This document shows, one piece after another, positions 25,298 to 34,307 of a stretch of 64,000 bases of DNA (the first letter of the stretch is position 1; every line of letters begins with the position of its first letter). The stretch is from NCBI RefSeq assembly GCF_037861325.1, contig NZ_JAFELW010000001.1; one strand, given 5' to 3'. The translations under genes and the position numbers were made by a program. The DNA is from Riemerella anatipestifer_F (GTDB taxonomy: Bacteria > Bacteroidota > Bacteroidia > Flavobacteriales > Weeksellaceae). The notes below the pieces were generated by a model. That model did not search any database. It had not been told where the DNA came from and saw only the letters and a program-made list of their open reading frames with translations.

Positions 25298-25768
25298 ATG
25301 GATTACCGTTTGGACGAAATAGACAAAAGTATTTTAGATTATTTAGTACAAAATACTAGAATGCCTTTTACAGAAATAGCAAAAAATCTTAATGTTTCTG
25401 CAGGAACTATACATGTAAGAGTAAAAAAAATGGAAGACGCTGGTATCATACTAGGGTCTTCTCTTAAAATAGATTACGAAAAGCTAGACTATACTTTTAC
25501 CGCATTTATTGGTATTTTGTTAACTAAATCTAACAGAACTCAAGAGGTTCTTAAACAGCTAGAAGAGATACCTAACATTATAGAAACTAGTGTAGTATCT
25601 GGTAAATACAACATTTTCTGTAAAATGAAAGCTAAAAACACAGAAGATGCTAAAAATGTTATCTATAGAATAGATGATATTGAAGATGTTACTAGAACAG
25701 AAAGTATGATTTCTATGGAAGAGTATCTAAGTGATAAAAACAGACTAATACAAGCTGTTAAAGCTTAA
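25298..25768 (+). CDS. Lrp/AsnC-family transcriptional regulator
   Basis: A 156-residue feast/famine regulator. The AsnC-type helix-turn-helix occupies about 4-60 (LDEIDKSILDYLVQNTRMPFTEIAKNLNVSAGTIHVRVKKMEDAGII). The RAM ligand-binding domain covers about 70-150 (FTAFIGILLTK, VSGKYNIFCKMKAKN, RTESMISMEEY). It is expected to form octamers and respond to an amino acid. The gene stands alone with its own promoter core and terminator. The highly AT-rich leader would suit self-regulation, which is inferred. Confidence 0.93.
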   Translation: MDYRLDEIDKSILDYLVQNTRMPFTEIAKNLNVSAGTIHVRVKKMEDAGIILGSSLKIDYEKLDYTFTAFIGILLTKSNRTQEVLKQLEEIPNIIETSVVSGKYNIFCKMKAKNTEDAKNVIYRIDDIEDVTRTESMISMEEYLSDKNRLIQAVKA

Positions 25769-25788
25769 TAACTTATTTTTTTGTATAG

Positions 25789-25818
25789 AAGCCTTTGTTT
25801 TATCAAAGGCTTTTTTTA
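25789..25818 (+). terminator. Terminator after the Lrp gene
   Basis: The stem AAGCCTTTG / CAAAGGCTT with a 6-base loop runs into seven T. It lies 20 bases after the stop and just before the next ATG. Confidence 0.85.
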
Positions 25819-25828
25819 ATTTTACAGA

Positions 25829-26206
25829 ATGGAAGACAGAAACTACTTTAATGATGAGCCTAAAAAAACTAGTAGCTTTTATATAGCTATCGGAATTTTA
25901 GCTGTATTTACTCTCATGGGGTTAGGTATTGATATAGATGAATTCTCTCAGCACGAAAGTATCAATATACCTACTTGGTATTTTTACCTTATATTCGGAG
26001 TAGATTTATTAGCATTAGTTGGGCTTTTTCTTATCGTATTGTTTAGAAAAATAGGTATCTTTTTGTTTCCTTTAGCTGTAATAGCCCATTTTATTCTACA
26101 TCAGTTTTATCTTTCTACCTTCCTATACACAGATGTTACCAATCTATTTTTATATGTAGGGTTAGGTCTATTGATGATTATCCCTAAATGGCAATATTTT
26201 AAATAA
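25829..26206 (+). CDS. Unknown four-helix membrane protein
   Basis: A 125-residue protein I do not recognise by family. It has four hydrophobic segments: FYIAIGILAVFTLMGLGI (about 17-34), YFYLIFGVDLLALVGLFLIVLF (about 51-72), IGIFLFPLAVIAHFILHQFYL (about 75-95) and the C-terminal LFLYVGLGLLMIIP (about 105-118). The only polar stretch is DIDEFSQHESINIP between the first two helices. It follows the Lrp terminator and precedes the Rrf2 gene by 11 bases, so it may share a transcript with that regulator. Confidence 0.75.
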   Translation: MEDRNYFNDEPKKTSSFYIAIGILAVFTLMGLGIDIDEFSQHESINIPTWYFYLIFGVDLLALVGLFLIVLFRKIGIFLFPLAVIAHFILHQFYLSTFLYTDVTNLFLYVGLGLLMIIPKWQYFK

Positions 26207-26217
26207 TTCATCTAGTT

Positions 26218-26652
26218 ATGTTTTCTAAAGCGTGCGAATATGCCATAAGGTCTGCCATTTGCATTGCCCAAAAAAGGCTAAACAATCAAAGGGTTAATGT
26301 AAAAGAAGTTTCGGCGTCTATTGATGCTCCTGTAGCTTTTATTGCTAAAATACTACAACAGCTCTGTAAAGCTAACATCATAGAGTCTGTAAGAGGGCAA
26401 CAAGGAGGGTTTTCTATTGATACCGAAAGATTAAAAGAAATTAAAATCTACGATATTATTGTCGCCATAGACGGAAGTGGTCTTTTTACCAAGTGTGGAC
26501 TAGGACTAAAAGCATGTTCATCTGTAAATCCTTGCCCTGTACATAACGACTTTAGAGAAATAAAAAACAAACTAGAGTACACTACCAAAAGCTACTCTCT
26601 CTACGATTTAGCTTTAAAGACAGAACAAGGTTTAGCTTGGTTAAAAATTTAG
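26218..26652 (+). CDS. Rrf2-family transcriptional regulator, probable Fe-S sensor
   Basis: A 144-residue Rrf2 protein. The winged helix-turn-helix has VNVKEVSASIDAPVAFIAKILQQLCKANIIESVRGQQGGF (about 25-64), the family signature. Three cysteines in KCGLGLKACSSVNPCPVH (about 97-115; spacing C-x6-C-x5-C) are placed where IscR and NsrR ligate a [2Fe-2S] or [4Fe-4S] cluster, so a redox or nitric-oxide sensing role is plausible. The exact ligand and targets cannot be told. There is no isc or suf operon in the window. Confidence 0.88.
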   Translation: MFSKACEYAIRSAICIAQKRLNNQRVNVKEVSASIDAPVAFIAKILQQLCKANIIESVRGQQGGFSIDTERLKEIKIYDIIVAIDGSGLFTKCGLGLKACSSVNPCPVHNDFREIKNKLEYTTKSYSLYDLALKTEQGLAWLKI

Positions 26653-26656
26653 ATTT

Positions 26657-27361
26657 TTATCTAGTAGCACCAATAACAAACACAGCTGGAATTTTGTGTA
26701 AATCAGGTTTTTCCTTTTTCCAGTTTTTAATTTCTTTTGTTTTAATAAGCTCTTCACTAGGGTGAGTAATATTAGCAGTAATACAAAGCTTAGTATTAGG
26801 ATTTAGAAACTTACACAAATCTTCCAAAAGTTGATTGTTTCTATAAGGTGTTTCCATAAAAATTTGTGTATATCCTGTCTTTTGAACCTGCTGTTCCAAA
26901 AACAAAATTTGTTTTTTTCGCTCCACCTTATCTATAGGAAGATAGCCGTTAAAAGTGAAATTTTGTCCATTAAATCCACTTGAAATAAGAGCCAAAATAA
27001 TAGATGAAGGTCCACTAATAGGTACTACCTGAATATTATTTTGATGAGCCCATTTTACCATAATATTACCAGGGTCGGCAATACATGGTAGCCCAGCTTC
27101 TGATAAAAGTCCAAAATCCACTCCTTGTTTCATTAAGAGTGTTGCTTCCTGTAAATCTTTCTCTTCGGAGTGTTTATTGAGTAAAAATAGCTTAAGTTCT
27201 GACTGTTTTTTTTCAGGGCAAAAAAATTTAATTACCTTTCTTGCTGTTTTTTCATTCTCTACAAAAAAATAATCAGTCTTTAAGATATAGTCCTTTATAA
27301 TAGGAGCAAAGTATTCCTTTGGACTTTCTTCTGATAAATAGGCAGGTATAAGAAATAACAT
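26657..27361 (-). CDS. RsmI-related SAM-dependent methyltransferase (tetrapyrrole methylase fold)
   Basis: A 234-residue protein of the tetrapyrrole-methylase superfamily closest in pattern to RsmI, which 2'-O-methylates C1402 of 16S rRNA. Family features include LLSEAGLPCIADPGN (about 87-101), VVPISGPSSIILALISSGF (about 112-130) and FMETPYRN (about 168-175). The usual RsmI opening LYVVATPIGNLxD is replaced by LFLIPAYLSEESPKEYF, so it may be the second, divergent RsmI-like paralogue common in Bacteroidota rather than RsmI itself. Its start codon overlaps the stop of the phosphatase gene by one base, indicating translational coupling. Confidence 0.82.
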   Translation of the reverse strand: MLFLIPAYLSEESPKEYFAPIIKDYILKTDYFFVENEKTARKVIKFFCPEKKQSELKLFLLNKHSEEKDLQEATLLMKQGVDFGLLSEAGLPCIADPGNIMVKWAHQNNIQVVPISGPSSIILALISSGFNGQNFTFNGYLPIDKVERKKQILFLEQQVQKTGYTQIFMETPYRNNQLLEDLCKFLNPNTKLCITANITHPSEELIKTKEIKNWKKEKPDLHKIPAVFVIGATR

Positions 27362-27807
27362 TATAAACGAGGTTTTAAATTAAGTTCTAAAACTATTCTA
27401 TCACAAGCTTTATCTAACATATGATATATCTTTTCAAAACCACCTACACCACCATAATAAGGGTCTGGTACTTCGGCATTATTTTCTAGAATAAGTACTA
27501 GTTTTTGGCGTTGCTCCTCATTTTCTGCTAAAGTCATAGCATCTTTGTAGTTTTGCTTATCCATACAGTAAATTCGGTCAAAAATTTCAAAATCTTCCTT
27601 CACTAAAGGGCGAGATCTATGATCGTTAATATCAATACCGTGAAAATCAGCAGTCTGGATAGACCTTGGGTCTGCTTTAGCTCCTTCATGATAAGCACTC
27701 GTTCCTGCTGAATCTACAAAATATTCTTCTGATATTTTATTTCTTAAAATACCTTCTGCTAAAGGACTTCTACATATATTACCTAAACAAAGCATTAAAA
27801 TTTTCAT
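27361..27807 (-). CDS. Low-molecular-weight protein-tyrosine phosphatase
   Basis: A 148-residue LMW-PTP. The P-loop CLGNICRS (Cys7 to Arg13, C-x5-R) opens the protein, and the general acid Asp115 lies in VPDPYYGG with the family tyrosine pair. Such enzymes in bacteria often act on tyrosine kinases of polysaccharide export, or on small arsenate-related substrates; no such partner gene is beside it. It lies downstream of dnaA on the same strand behind a probable terminator and overlaps the RsmI-like gene by one base. Confidence 0.93.
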   Translation of the reverse strand: MKILMLCLGNICRSPLAEGILRNKISEEYFVDSAGTSAYHEGAKADPRSIQTADFHGIDINDHRSRPLVKEDFEIFDRIYCMDKQNYKDAMTLAENEEQRQKLVLILENNAEVPDPYYGGVGGFEKIYHMLDKACDRIVLELNLKPRL

Positions 27808-27828
27808 AACTAAATCTATTATAAACTA

Positions 27829-27869
27829 AAAAGGGTTACCCAAAACGCAAAACATTCCAAGATAACCCT
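27829..27869 (-). terminator. Probable dnaA terminator
   Basis: AGGGTTA at 27832-27838 and TAACCCT at 27863-27869 pair. In the minus direction the stem is followed by TTTTTAG. The loop is long (about 24 bases). Confidence 0.55.
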
Positions 27870-27907
27870 CTTTTAAATATTAACTTAAAAAAATCAAAAT
27901 TATGTTT

Positions 27908-29383
27908 TTACTTTCTTATTCTTTCTTTCAGCTCTTTTATGTACTTCCTCATTTGTTTATCTACCTCTGCTGTATTTTTAACCGTATCACAAGCATACAT
28001 TACTGTAGAATGGTCTTTACCTCCCATCTCCTCTCCTATCTTAGTAAAGGTTGCATCTGTAAATTCCTTTGCGAAATACATAGCCAACTGTCTTGGTAAT
28101 GCAATATCTCTCTTTCTAGTTTTAGATAATAATTGCTCTCTCTTGATACCAAAATAATCACAAACCACCTCTTGAATGTAAGGAATACTAATAACTTTCT
28201 TCTGGTTAGCTGATATTTTATTGATTGTCTCCTTCAATAAGTCTAAAGTTAAATCAGACTTATAAATAGTAGAATAAGCAATAACCGCATTGATAACTCC
28301 GATCAATTCTCTAACATTAGATTGTACCTCACCTGCTAAGAAGTCTATCATATCCTCACTAAGAGCAATACCATCTCTATGGAGCTTATCCACTATAATT
28401 TTTCTTCTAGTATCGTAATCAGGTGATTTAATTTCTGCCGTAAGTCCCCATTTGAAACGAGATACTACTCGCTCCTCAATATCCATAATATCTGCTGGAG
28501 CTTTATCCGAAGTAAGGATAATTTGCTTTCCATTTTGGTGCAAATAGTCAAAAATATGGAAGAATGAGTCTTGTGTTGCTTTTTTACCAGATAAAAACTG
28601 AATATCATCTACAATAAGTACATCTAACATCTTATAGAAGTTAGCAAAGTCTTCTCTGCTATTAGCATTACCTCTGTTAGAGTTAGCAGCCTTTATAAAC
28701 TGTTGTATAAATTTCTCAGATGATAAATAATGTACAACTTTATCTGGATATGTATTTTTAATTTCTAAACCAATTGCTTGGGCAATATGTGTCTTCCCTA
28801 CTCCAACACCACCATAGATAAACATTGGGTTAAAAGAAGTTTCTCCAGGTCTTTTGGCTATAATTTTAGCAGCAGAAAAAGCGAACTTATTACTTTCTCC
28901 CTCCACAAAATTATCAAATGAATGTACTGGATTGAGATTAGACTCTACGCTTATCTTTTTTAAACCAGGTACTACCAAAGGATTTTGTATCTTACCAGAC
29001 AAAGACGGTGGCATAATTTCCTGTGGTTTTGGTGCTGGTGTACTCATACCTTTTATATGAGCAGTTGGCTGCTGTACCTGTTGATTTTCTTGAGATTTTT
29101 TATCTAGCACAGAATACCACAACTTAACACCTTTACCTATGTTTTTTCTAAGAGCTGCTGATAGTAGTGGTAAATAGTTTTCCTCTATGTATTCTTTATA
29201 AAAATCGCTAGGAACACCTATGGTCAAATTATTATTAACTAATGATATTGGTTGTACTCTATCAAACAACAAATGGAATGAGCTACCTAGCTTGCCCATA
29301 GCATCTCCTTGCTCCATAGCATTAAGATTATCCTTCATAAATTGTAGGCATCTATCCCAAATAATGAATAAATCTTGCTCCAT
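27908..29383 (-). CDS. dnaA: Chromosomal replication initiator protein DnaA
   Basis: A 491-residue DnaA that binds origin boxes and melts the replication origin. Domain I spans about 1-90 (IWDRCLQFMKDNL). A Gln/Pro-rich linker runs from about 96 to 130. The AAA+ domain has Walker A GGVGVGKTH (191-199) and Walker B LDVLIVDDIQFL (about 259-270). Domain IV has the DnaA signature KDHSTVMYACDTV near the C-terminus. Full length is normal for the class. I saw no cluster of DnaA boxes flanking the gene, so the origin is not assigned here. Confidence 0.98.
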   Translation of the reverse strand: MEQDLFIIWDRCLQFMKDNLNAMEQGDAMGKLGSSFHLLFDRVQPISLVNNNLTIGVPSDFYKEYIEENYLPLLSAALRKNIGKGVKLWYSVLDKKSQENQQVQQPTAHIKGMSTPAPKPQEIMPPSLSGKIQNPLVVPGLKKISVESNLNPVHSFDNFVEGESNKFAFSAAKIIAKRPGETSFNPMFIYGGVGVGKTHIAQAIGLEIKNTYPDKVVHYLSSEKFIQQFIKAANSNRGNANSREDFANFYKMLDVLIVDDIQFLSGKKATQDSFFHIFDYLHQNGKQIILTSDKAPADIMDIEERVVSRFKWGLTAEIKSPDYDTRRKIIVDKLHRDGIALSEDMIDFLAGEVQSNVRELIGVINAVIAYSTIYKSDLTLDLLKETINKISANQKKVISIPYIQEVVCDYFGIKREQLLSKTRKRDIALPRQLAMYFAKEFTDATFTKIGEEMGGKDHSTVMYACDTVKNTAEVDKQMRKYIKELKERIRK

Positions 29384-29463
29384 GTTGTTATTTAATATTA
29401 TTAGTTAATTTTTGACCTTAATCGGAGGGCAAATATCTGAGTTTTTAATTTCAAAAAAAAGTA

Positions 29464-29495
29464 TTTGCACTCTTGATTTTTTAGAAATATATTTG
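29464..29495 (+). promoter_or_regulatory. Bacteroidota-type promoter of the YbgC-like gene
   Basis: TTTG at 29464-29467 and TATATTTG at 29488-29495 are separated by 20 bases, matching the TTTG / TAnnTTTG consensus at the expected spacing; the ATG follows 24 bases later. This is the best complete promoter match in the window. Confidence 0.75.
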
Positions 29496-29519
29496 TATGT
29501 ATAAATAGAGAAACTTGAT

Positions 29520-29927
29520 ATGATACACACAGTACATTCAGTACGAGTAAGATATGGCGAAACCGACCCTATGAAGTATGTTTACTACGGAAATTATGCT
29601 GAATATTTTGAGGTTGCACGAGTAGAATTATTCCGCAGTATTGGGATTGCTTATGATGAGATAGAAAACAGAGGCATTTGGCTTCCTGTGTCCGAATATC
29701 ATACCAAGTATTTGAAGCCCGCTCGTTATGATGAAGTTTTAGAAATTCATACATTTATTAAAAAACTTCCTGATGGTGTAAGAATTATTTTTGACTATGA
29801 AATCTATAATCCCAAAGGAGAAAAAATAACGGAAGCCTCCACTACCCTCTTTTTTTTAAATGCAAAGACAGGACGAATAATGCCCTGCCCTGATTTTCTA
29901 TTAGATTTAATGAAACCTTATTTTTAA
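29520..29927 (+). CDS. Acyl-CoA thioesterase, YbgC/4HBT hotdog family
   Basis: A 135-residue single hotdog-fold protein. The N-terminal signature VRYGETDPMKYVYYGNYAEYFEVAR carries the catalytic aspartate (Asp16) used by 4-hydroxybenzoyl-CoA-type thioesterases. The rest (YHTKYLKPARYDEVLEIHTF, ITEASTTLFFLN) fits the family. It hydrolyses acyl-CoA or acyl-ACP in the cytoplasm; chain-length preference is unknown. There is no tol-pal cluster beside it, so I leave the symbol blank. It is divergent from dnaA and convergent with the peptidase E gene. Confidence 0.9.
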   Translation: MIHTVHSVRVRYGETDPMKYVYYGNYAEYFEVARVELFRSIGIAYDEIENRGIWLPVSEYHTKYLKPARYDEVLEIHTFIKKLPDGVRIIFDYEIYNPKGEKITEASTTLFFLNAKTGRIMPCPDFLLDLMKPYF

Positions 29928-29937
29928 TTATCAAAGA

Positions 29938-30630
29938 TTAAAGTTCTGTGCCACTTTCTATTTCGTAAGGCTCTTTTCCTGCTTCAAATATCCTAGTAAG
30001 ATGAGAGCCTTCCACGGTTATTTTATCTCCTATCCTGCGTATCCAGTTGCCTTCTCTCAGTCCTACCACTTTAGTATCGTTTTGGGAAAGGAACTCTTTA
30101 ATTCTTGTTTCTCTAGTTTCGCCATTATGTTTTAAGTTGGGATTTGGGTCTAAATAATGCGGATTGATATTAAACGGAACCACCCCCATACACTCAAAAC
30201 TAGGTGTGAATACAATCGGCATATCATTAGTATTTTTCATATTAAGTCCACCTATATTGCTCCCTGCACTTGTTCCTAGATAAGGCTTTCCACTTTGTAC
30301 TTGCTCTTTCAAGATAATCATCAAATCTAATTCGTGTAAAGTTTTTACAAGTAAAAAAGTATTCCCGCCACCTGTAAAATATGCTTTTGCATTTTGTATG
30401 GCTTCTTTAACATTTTCAAACTCGTGAAGTCCTTTTATCTTTATGCCTATGCTTTCAAAAAAAGCTCTTGCCGTAGATGTGTATTCCTCGTGAGAAATAC
30501 CATTTGGACGAGCATAAGGAATAAACAAAACCTCATCTATCCCTTGGTAAAGATTTATAATTTCATCCTTTAAATATTCTAAATATTTTCCTCCGTATAA
30601 GGTAGAGGTAGATGCTAAAATAATATTCAT
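29938..30630 (-). CDS. pepE: Dipeptidase E (aspartyl dipeptidase, family S51)
   Basis: A 230-residue serine peptidase cleaving Asp-X dipeptides. The nucleophile Ser121 lies in GTSAGSN and His158 in NINPHYLDPN, and Asp136 fits the third position. From memory Escherichia coli PepE uses Ser120, Asp135 and His157, an offset of one throughout. The opening ILASTSTLYGGKYLEYL and TGGGNTFLLVKTL (about 86-98) are family-typical. The start at 30630 is preferred because the longer frame begins inside the 3' end of the upstream surface-protein gene. It lies 35 bases after that gene. Confidence 0.94.
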   Translation of the reverse strand: MNIILASTSTLYGGKYLEYLKDEIINLYQGIDEVLFIPYARPNGISHEEYTSTARAFFESIGIKIKGLHEFENVKEAIQNAKAYFTGGGNTFLLVKTLHELDLMIILKEQVQSGKPYLGTSAGSNIGGLNMKNTNDMPIVFTPSFECMGVVPFNINPHYLDPNPNLKHNGETRETRIKEFLSQNDTKVVGLREGNWIRRIGDKITVEGSHLTRIFEAGKEPYEIESGTEL

Positions 30631-30664
30631 TACGATTATATTTAAGTTTAATAAAGATTTAGTA

Positions 30665-33600
30665 TCAATAGTTTTTAAGCAAAATCCAACCTTGTTTAGC
30701 TTCGTTTCTTTGGGTGGCTGGGTCATACCATTTCACGACATACCAATAAGTGGCACTAGGTAGTTCTCGTCCTTTCTCTGTACCGTCCCAAACCAAGTTA
30801 CCACCAGATTCGGCTTTAAAAACAGGTTTCCCATAGCGGTCCATTATAACCATGCTTACTTCTTTCATTTTATCCAAATGTTCCACTGTCCAAACATCAT
30901 TTTTACCATCTCCGTTAGGCGTTATCACATTAGTGAATTTCAAGAAATAAACGGACAAAGGAGCTCCTAAGCACCCATTTGCCGACCTTACTTGTATGGT
31001 GTATTGGCTACCAGCTGGGCTCAAAAGTATATTGGATTGCTGCGGGACTCCGTTAAAAATATAGGTGTAGGGCTGAACGCCTCCTTCGGCAGTAACTTCT
31101 ATCCTATCATTATCGGTTGTAACATTTACAATTTTAGGTTGATTTTGGTCTGTTATCTTAAATGTTATTGTTGATGGACACCCCACAACATTAACTGCTT
31201 CTACCGTATAAACACCCCACTGAACTTCAGAGTAATTTAAATTAAGACTTGTACCTGTTTTAATAGTACCATCTGGTAGCTTCCATTTAATAGAAGTGAA
31301 ATCAGACGCATTGGATACCGAAACAGACACAGGCTCACCATAACACAAATGCACATCGCTAATAGGTAATATTTTAGTTGGAACTTTAACCTTTAAATCA
31401 AATTCAAAATCGCTAGGGCATTGTCCTGTTTTTTTAGCAATACCATAAATTCTCTCTCCAAAGGCAATTTGATTTTGATAGTTCTGTGGATTACTTATTA
31501 AATTCGTTCTTGCTGCATCTCTATAAAATTCAAGTGTAGCGGCGTTGTCAGAAGTAATTTGAGATTTCCAATCGTTAAGGTTAAAGGCGGCTATTCCGTC
31601 AAAGTTAGTATCACATATTTCAAATGTATTGATAGTATGATTAACCGTTACAAATGTATTTTGCACAAATGAAACTTGCTGTAAATCAGACGTACAATCT
31701 GTTTCATTATTTTTAATGTAGAATTTTACTACATAAGGCAAAGCACTCCAAGAAAAGTCCGAAGTGAGTGGATTTCCGTTCTCGTCTAAAAATGTATAGT
31801 TGCTAGGATTACCGATAACCTTTGATTTAAAATTATCTAAAGTATAGCTACTTTCAGTACAGATTAAAATCTGATTACTTATCGCTTGAGGCTTTATTAG
31901 TTCTACCAAATCATAGTCTATCCTATCTAGACATTCTCTATTATTAGTAGTATTAAAAACGAAAATAGCATAAGGTCTGCCACGAGTGCTTAGGTTATAG
32001 TTTTTCCATTCAGTTTCTGTAAGCCTTTGATTATTGCCATCGTAATATTCTATGACTAAATCTCCATTCCATTGCCCTCTATTTCTAATAAATCGGTCTG
32101 TGTTTATAATTGTTAAATCAAAAATGGAAGACCCACAAGCGGATATTTTTTGCTCTAACAAATTAGTATATATAGATGGTTTACGATAAATTTTTAGTTC
32201 TAATGTAGGTACTGTAGAAGCTACGCACCCTGTGGCTGTATTCTTTATTTTAATATAAATAGTGCCACTACCTCTGTAATTAAGATTATTAACCTGCTGT
32301 GTTAAAGCTGTATCTGTATAAAATGTAGCTTCAATATCTGGGCTATATTCTAGCTCTCTTTTAGTTTGGTTAAGGTCAAAATATTCCGTAGAACTGAAAC
32401 AATGTTCAGGAAAAGGGGTTATAGGCATTATTCTAACTTCGTCCAAAAACTCAAAATTTAGGTTTATAACACTTTCACAACTAAAATTAGGGTGTTTTAT
32501 TTTTACCATAAGTTGTGTGTTCACTCTAGGATTTACCTCTTGCAAAGCACTATAAGTATTACCTCCATCTACCGAATAAAGAAAGGTATAACCTCGCCCT
32601 CCGAAATAAACATTTTCAAAACTTTCTCTAAGGTTATAAGTAGTTGCATCAAAACACACTTGCTCTTTAATTGGCTCTTTAGGCAGAGATAGATAGCTTA
32701 ATTTAAAACTCCTGATTTCTGTACAGTTGTCGGAGAATACTTTCATCTGTAATGTTTTTTCTGCTCCTGTAGCAATGGTATATTTATAACCATTGGTTTC
32801 TGTAGCCACCTCATTACCTTGTTCATCTAAAAACACCACTGTATAACCTGTTCCAACTGAGTAATCTACCATATCCAAAAGGTTAATTTCTTTTTGATTA
32901 TTCCCTAAAGCATCACACTTTGGAAACATCTGATTCTCTGAAAAACCTATAGGTGGTAAATCAGAACTAATAGTTACCGGTATTCTAGCCGACTCTTGGC
33001 AACCATTGGCTTTAACATAATAATTACCGTTTGTGGTCGCTATAAAAGAATTGCCTGTTGCTACTGCAGAAGATTCTCCTTCTTTATACCATTGGTATGC
33101 TATACCTGTAATAGGGTTTTGGACAGAAAGTTTATCCCCAGCAGCACAACCTGTTTGTCTTTCAGAGCTAATACTTGGTATTAATACTTTTTTAAACTCA
33201 ATCTCTTGAGAAATGGGATTCCCTACAGGTGTGGTACCGTCTGAAAAAGTGATTTCGGCTTTCAATCTTTCTGTATCATTTACAGGCAGGTAGGTGAAAT
33301 TTCTATCTGTAGAGCGTTCTACACCATCTACAAACCATTTTATGCTTGGTGTAAGTGTTTGGTTAGGCGTAAACAAATAAGCTGTATTCCCACTTTCAGC
33401 CCAGTTGGTGTTGTTGTAGTTACGAACAAATTTATGTTTACTTGCATCTGAATTTTGAATTCCTAGAATAGCGTTTTGTCCCAATCTTTTAACTACCCTA
33501 ACAATAAAAGAATTATCTTCTAACAATAACACTTTAGAGCTAATTGTTCTATTATAGTCGGAATGAAGTTCTATAATATTCTCAAACGAAATTAACAAAC

Positions 33601-34183
33601 CCCTTTTACCGCTATAAGTGGTTTGTGAATAGGTTATTTTATCATAATCGCTAGAGTTATAGTAACCTATATCTGTAAAACCTAAAAATAAATTAGCGAG
33701 ATTTAAAGCCCTTGAAGGGTTTGAAGTATCTACCTGATTATAAATAATATTAGGTAGCGGACGATTAGCCTCTGTACCATTACCACTATAAACTTTATCC
33801 TGATAATTGCTTTGATATAAATTCTCTAAATCAGCATTATCACCAAAAACCAATCTACCGTTGGAGCCTACAACCAACTTAGTATAGGTTTTGCCATAAA
33901 AACTAAAGGGGAAGCCAATATCTATAGTTTTAGAAAATTTATTGTTTCCATCTCTTGTGTCAAAAGGAACAAAAGTAGAGGGGTTAGCTAAGTTTAAAGT
34001 AGTTTCTGTAATGCTATAATCTCCTGTACTTGTGGACTCAGCGTTCAAAGTTAAATTATAAATACTGCCTTCGCAGTAATTTACCGTCGCTGGCAAAGCT
34101 GTATTATCAGCACTATTTATAATTATTTGACTAAAAATAACAGAACTCCAAAGAAGTAAATAGGTAAGTATTAACTTTTTCAT
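30665..34183 (-). CDS. Large secreted surface protein with type IX secretion type-B sorting domain
   Basis: A 1172-residue protein with a signal peptide (MKKLILTYLLLWSSVIFS). An N-terminal beta-rich region (about 20-270) has VVGSNGRLVFGD and similar segments. It is followed by several Ig-like/PKD-like repeats of about 80-100 residues, recognisable from repeated cysteine pairs and FxxxNGNYYVKANGC- or TVEAVNVVGCPSTITF-type ends. The C-terminal roughly 90 residues form a gliding-motility-associated type-B sorting domain (FTNVITPNGDGKNDVWTVEHL, MVIMDRYGKPVFKA, WDGTEKGRELPSATYWYVV, WILLKNY). That domain sends proteins through the type IX system, usually to the cell surface or medium. The function is probably adhesion or gliding-related, inferred from architecture only. 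Confidence 0.9.
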   Translation of the reverse strand: MKKLILTYLLLWSSVIFSQIIINSADNTALPATVNYCEGSIYNLTLNAESTSTGDYSITETTLNLANPSTFVPFDTRDGNNKFSKTIDIGFPFSFYGKTYTKLVVGSNGRLVFGDNADLENLYQSNYQDKVYSGNGTEANRPLPNIIYNQVDTSNPSRALNLANLFLGFTDIGYYNSSDYDKITYSQTTYSGKRGLLISFENIIELHSDYNRTISSKVLLLEDNSFIVRVVKRLGQNAILGIQNSDASKHKFVRNYNNTNWAESGNTAYLFTPNQTLTPSIKWFVDGVERSTDRNFTYLPVNDTERLKAEITFSDGTTPVGNPISQEIEFKKVLIPSISSERQTGCAAGDKLSVQNPITGIAYQWYKEGESSAVATGNSFIATTNGNYYVKANGCQESARIPVTISSDLPPIGFSENQMFPKCDALGNNQKEINLLDMVDYSVGTGYTVVFLDEQGNEVATETNGYKYTIATGAEKTLQMKVFSDNCTEIRSFKLSYLSLPKEPIKEQVCFDATTYNLRESFENVYFGGRGYTFLYSVDGGNTYSALQEVNPRVNTQLMVKIKHPNFSCESVINLNFEFLDEVRIMPITPFPEHCFSSTEYFDLNQTKRELEYSPDIEATFYTDTALTQQVNNLNYRGSGTIYIKIKNTATGCVASTVPTLELKIYRKPSIYTNLLEQKISACGSSIFDLTIINTDRFIRNRGQWNGDLVIEYYDGNNQRLTETEWKNYNLSTRGRPYAIFVFNTTNNRECLDRIDYDLVELIKPQAISNQILICTESSYTLDNFKSKVIGNPSNYTFLDENGNPLTSDFSWSALPYVVKFYIKNNETDCTSDLQQVSFVQNTFVTVNHTINTFEICDTNFDGIAAFNLNDWKSQITSDNAATLEFYRDAARTNLISNPQNYQNQIAFGERIYGIAKKTGQCPSDFEFDLKVKVPTKILPISDVHLCYGEPVSVSVSNASDFTSIKWKLPDGTIKTGTSLNLNYSEVQWGVYTVEAVNVVGCPSTITFKITDQNQPKIVNVTTDNDRIEVTAEGGVQPYTYIFNGVPQQSNILLSPAGSQYTIQVRSANGCLGAPLSVYFLKFTNVITPNGDGKNDVWTVEHLDKMKEVSMVIMDRYGKPVFKAESGGNLVWDGTEKGRELPSATYWYVVKWYDPATQRNEAKQGWILLKNY

Positions 34184-34307
34184 CTTACAAATTTGCGAAA
34201 TTTATAAACAACTCTACTGCCTTGAATACGAAAAAAATAAACAAGTAGCATTTTTAAGAAAAAAACTTTTACATTTGTTCCCTTTTTAATGTTCATCTTT
34301 ATAAGGT

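Noticed and set aside
27808..29520. Replication origin next to dnaA
   Set aside because: I found no cluster of TTATCCACA-like boxes on either side of dnaA, so the origin is not supported here.
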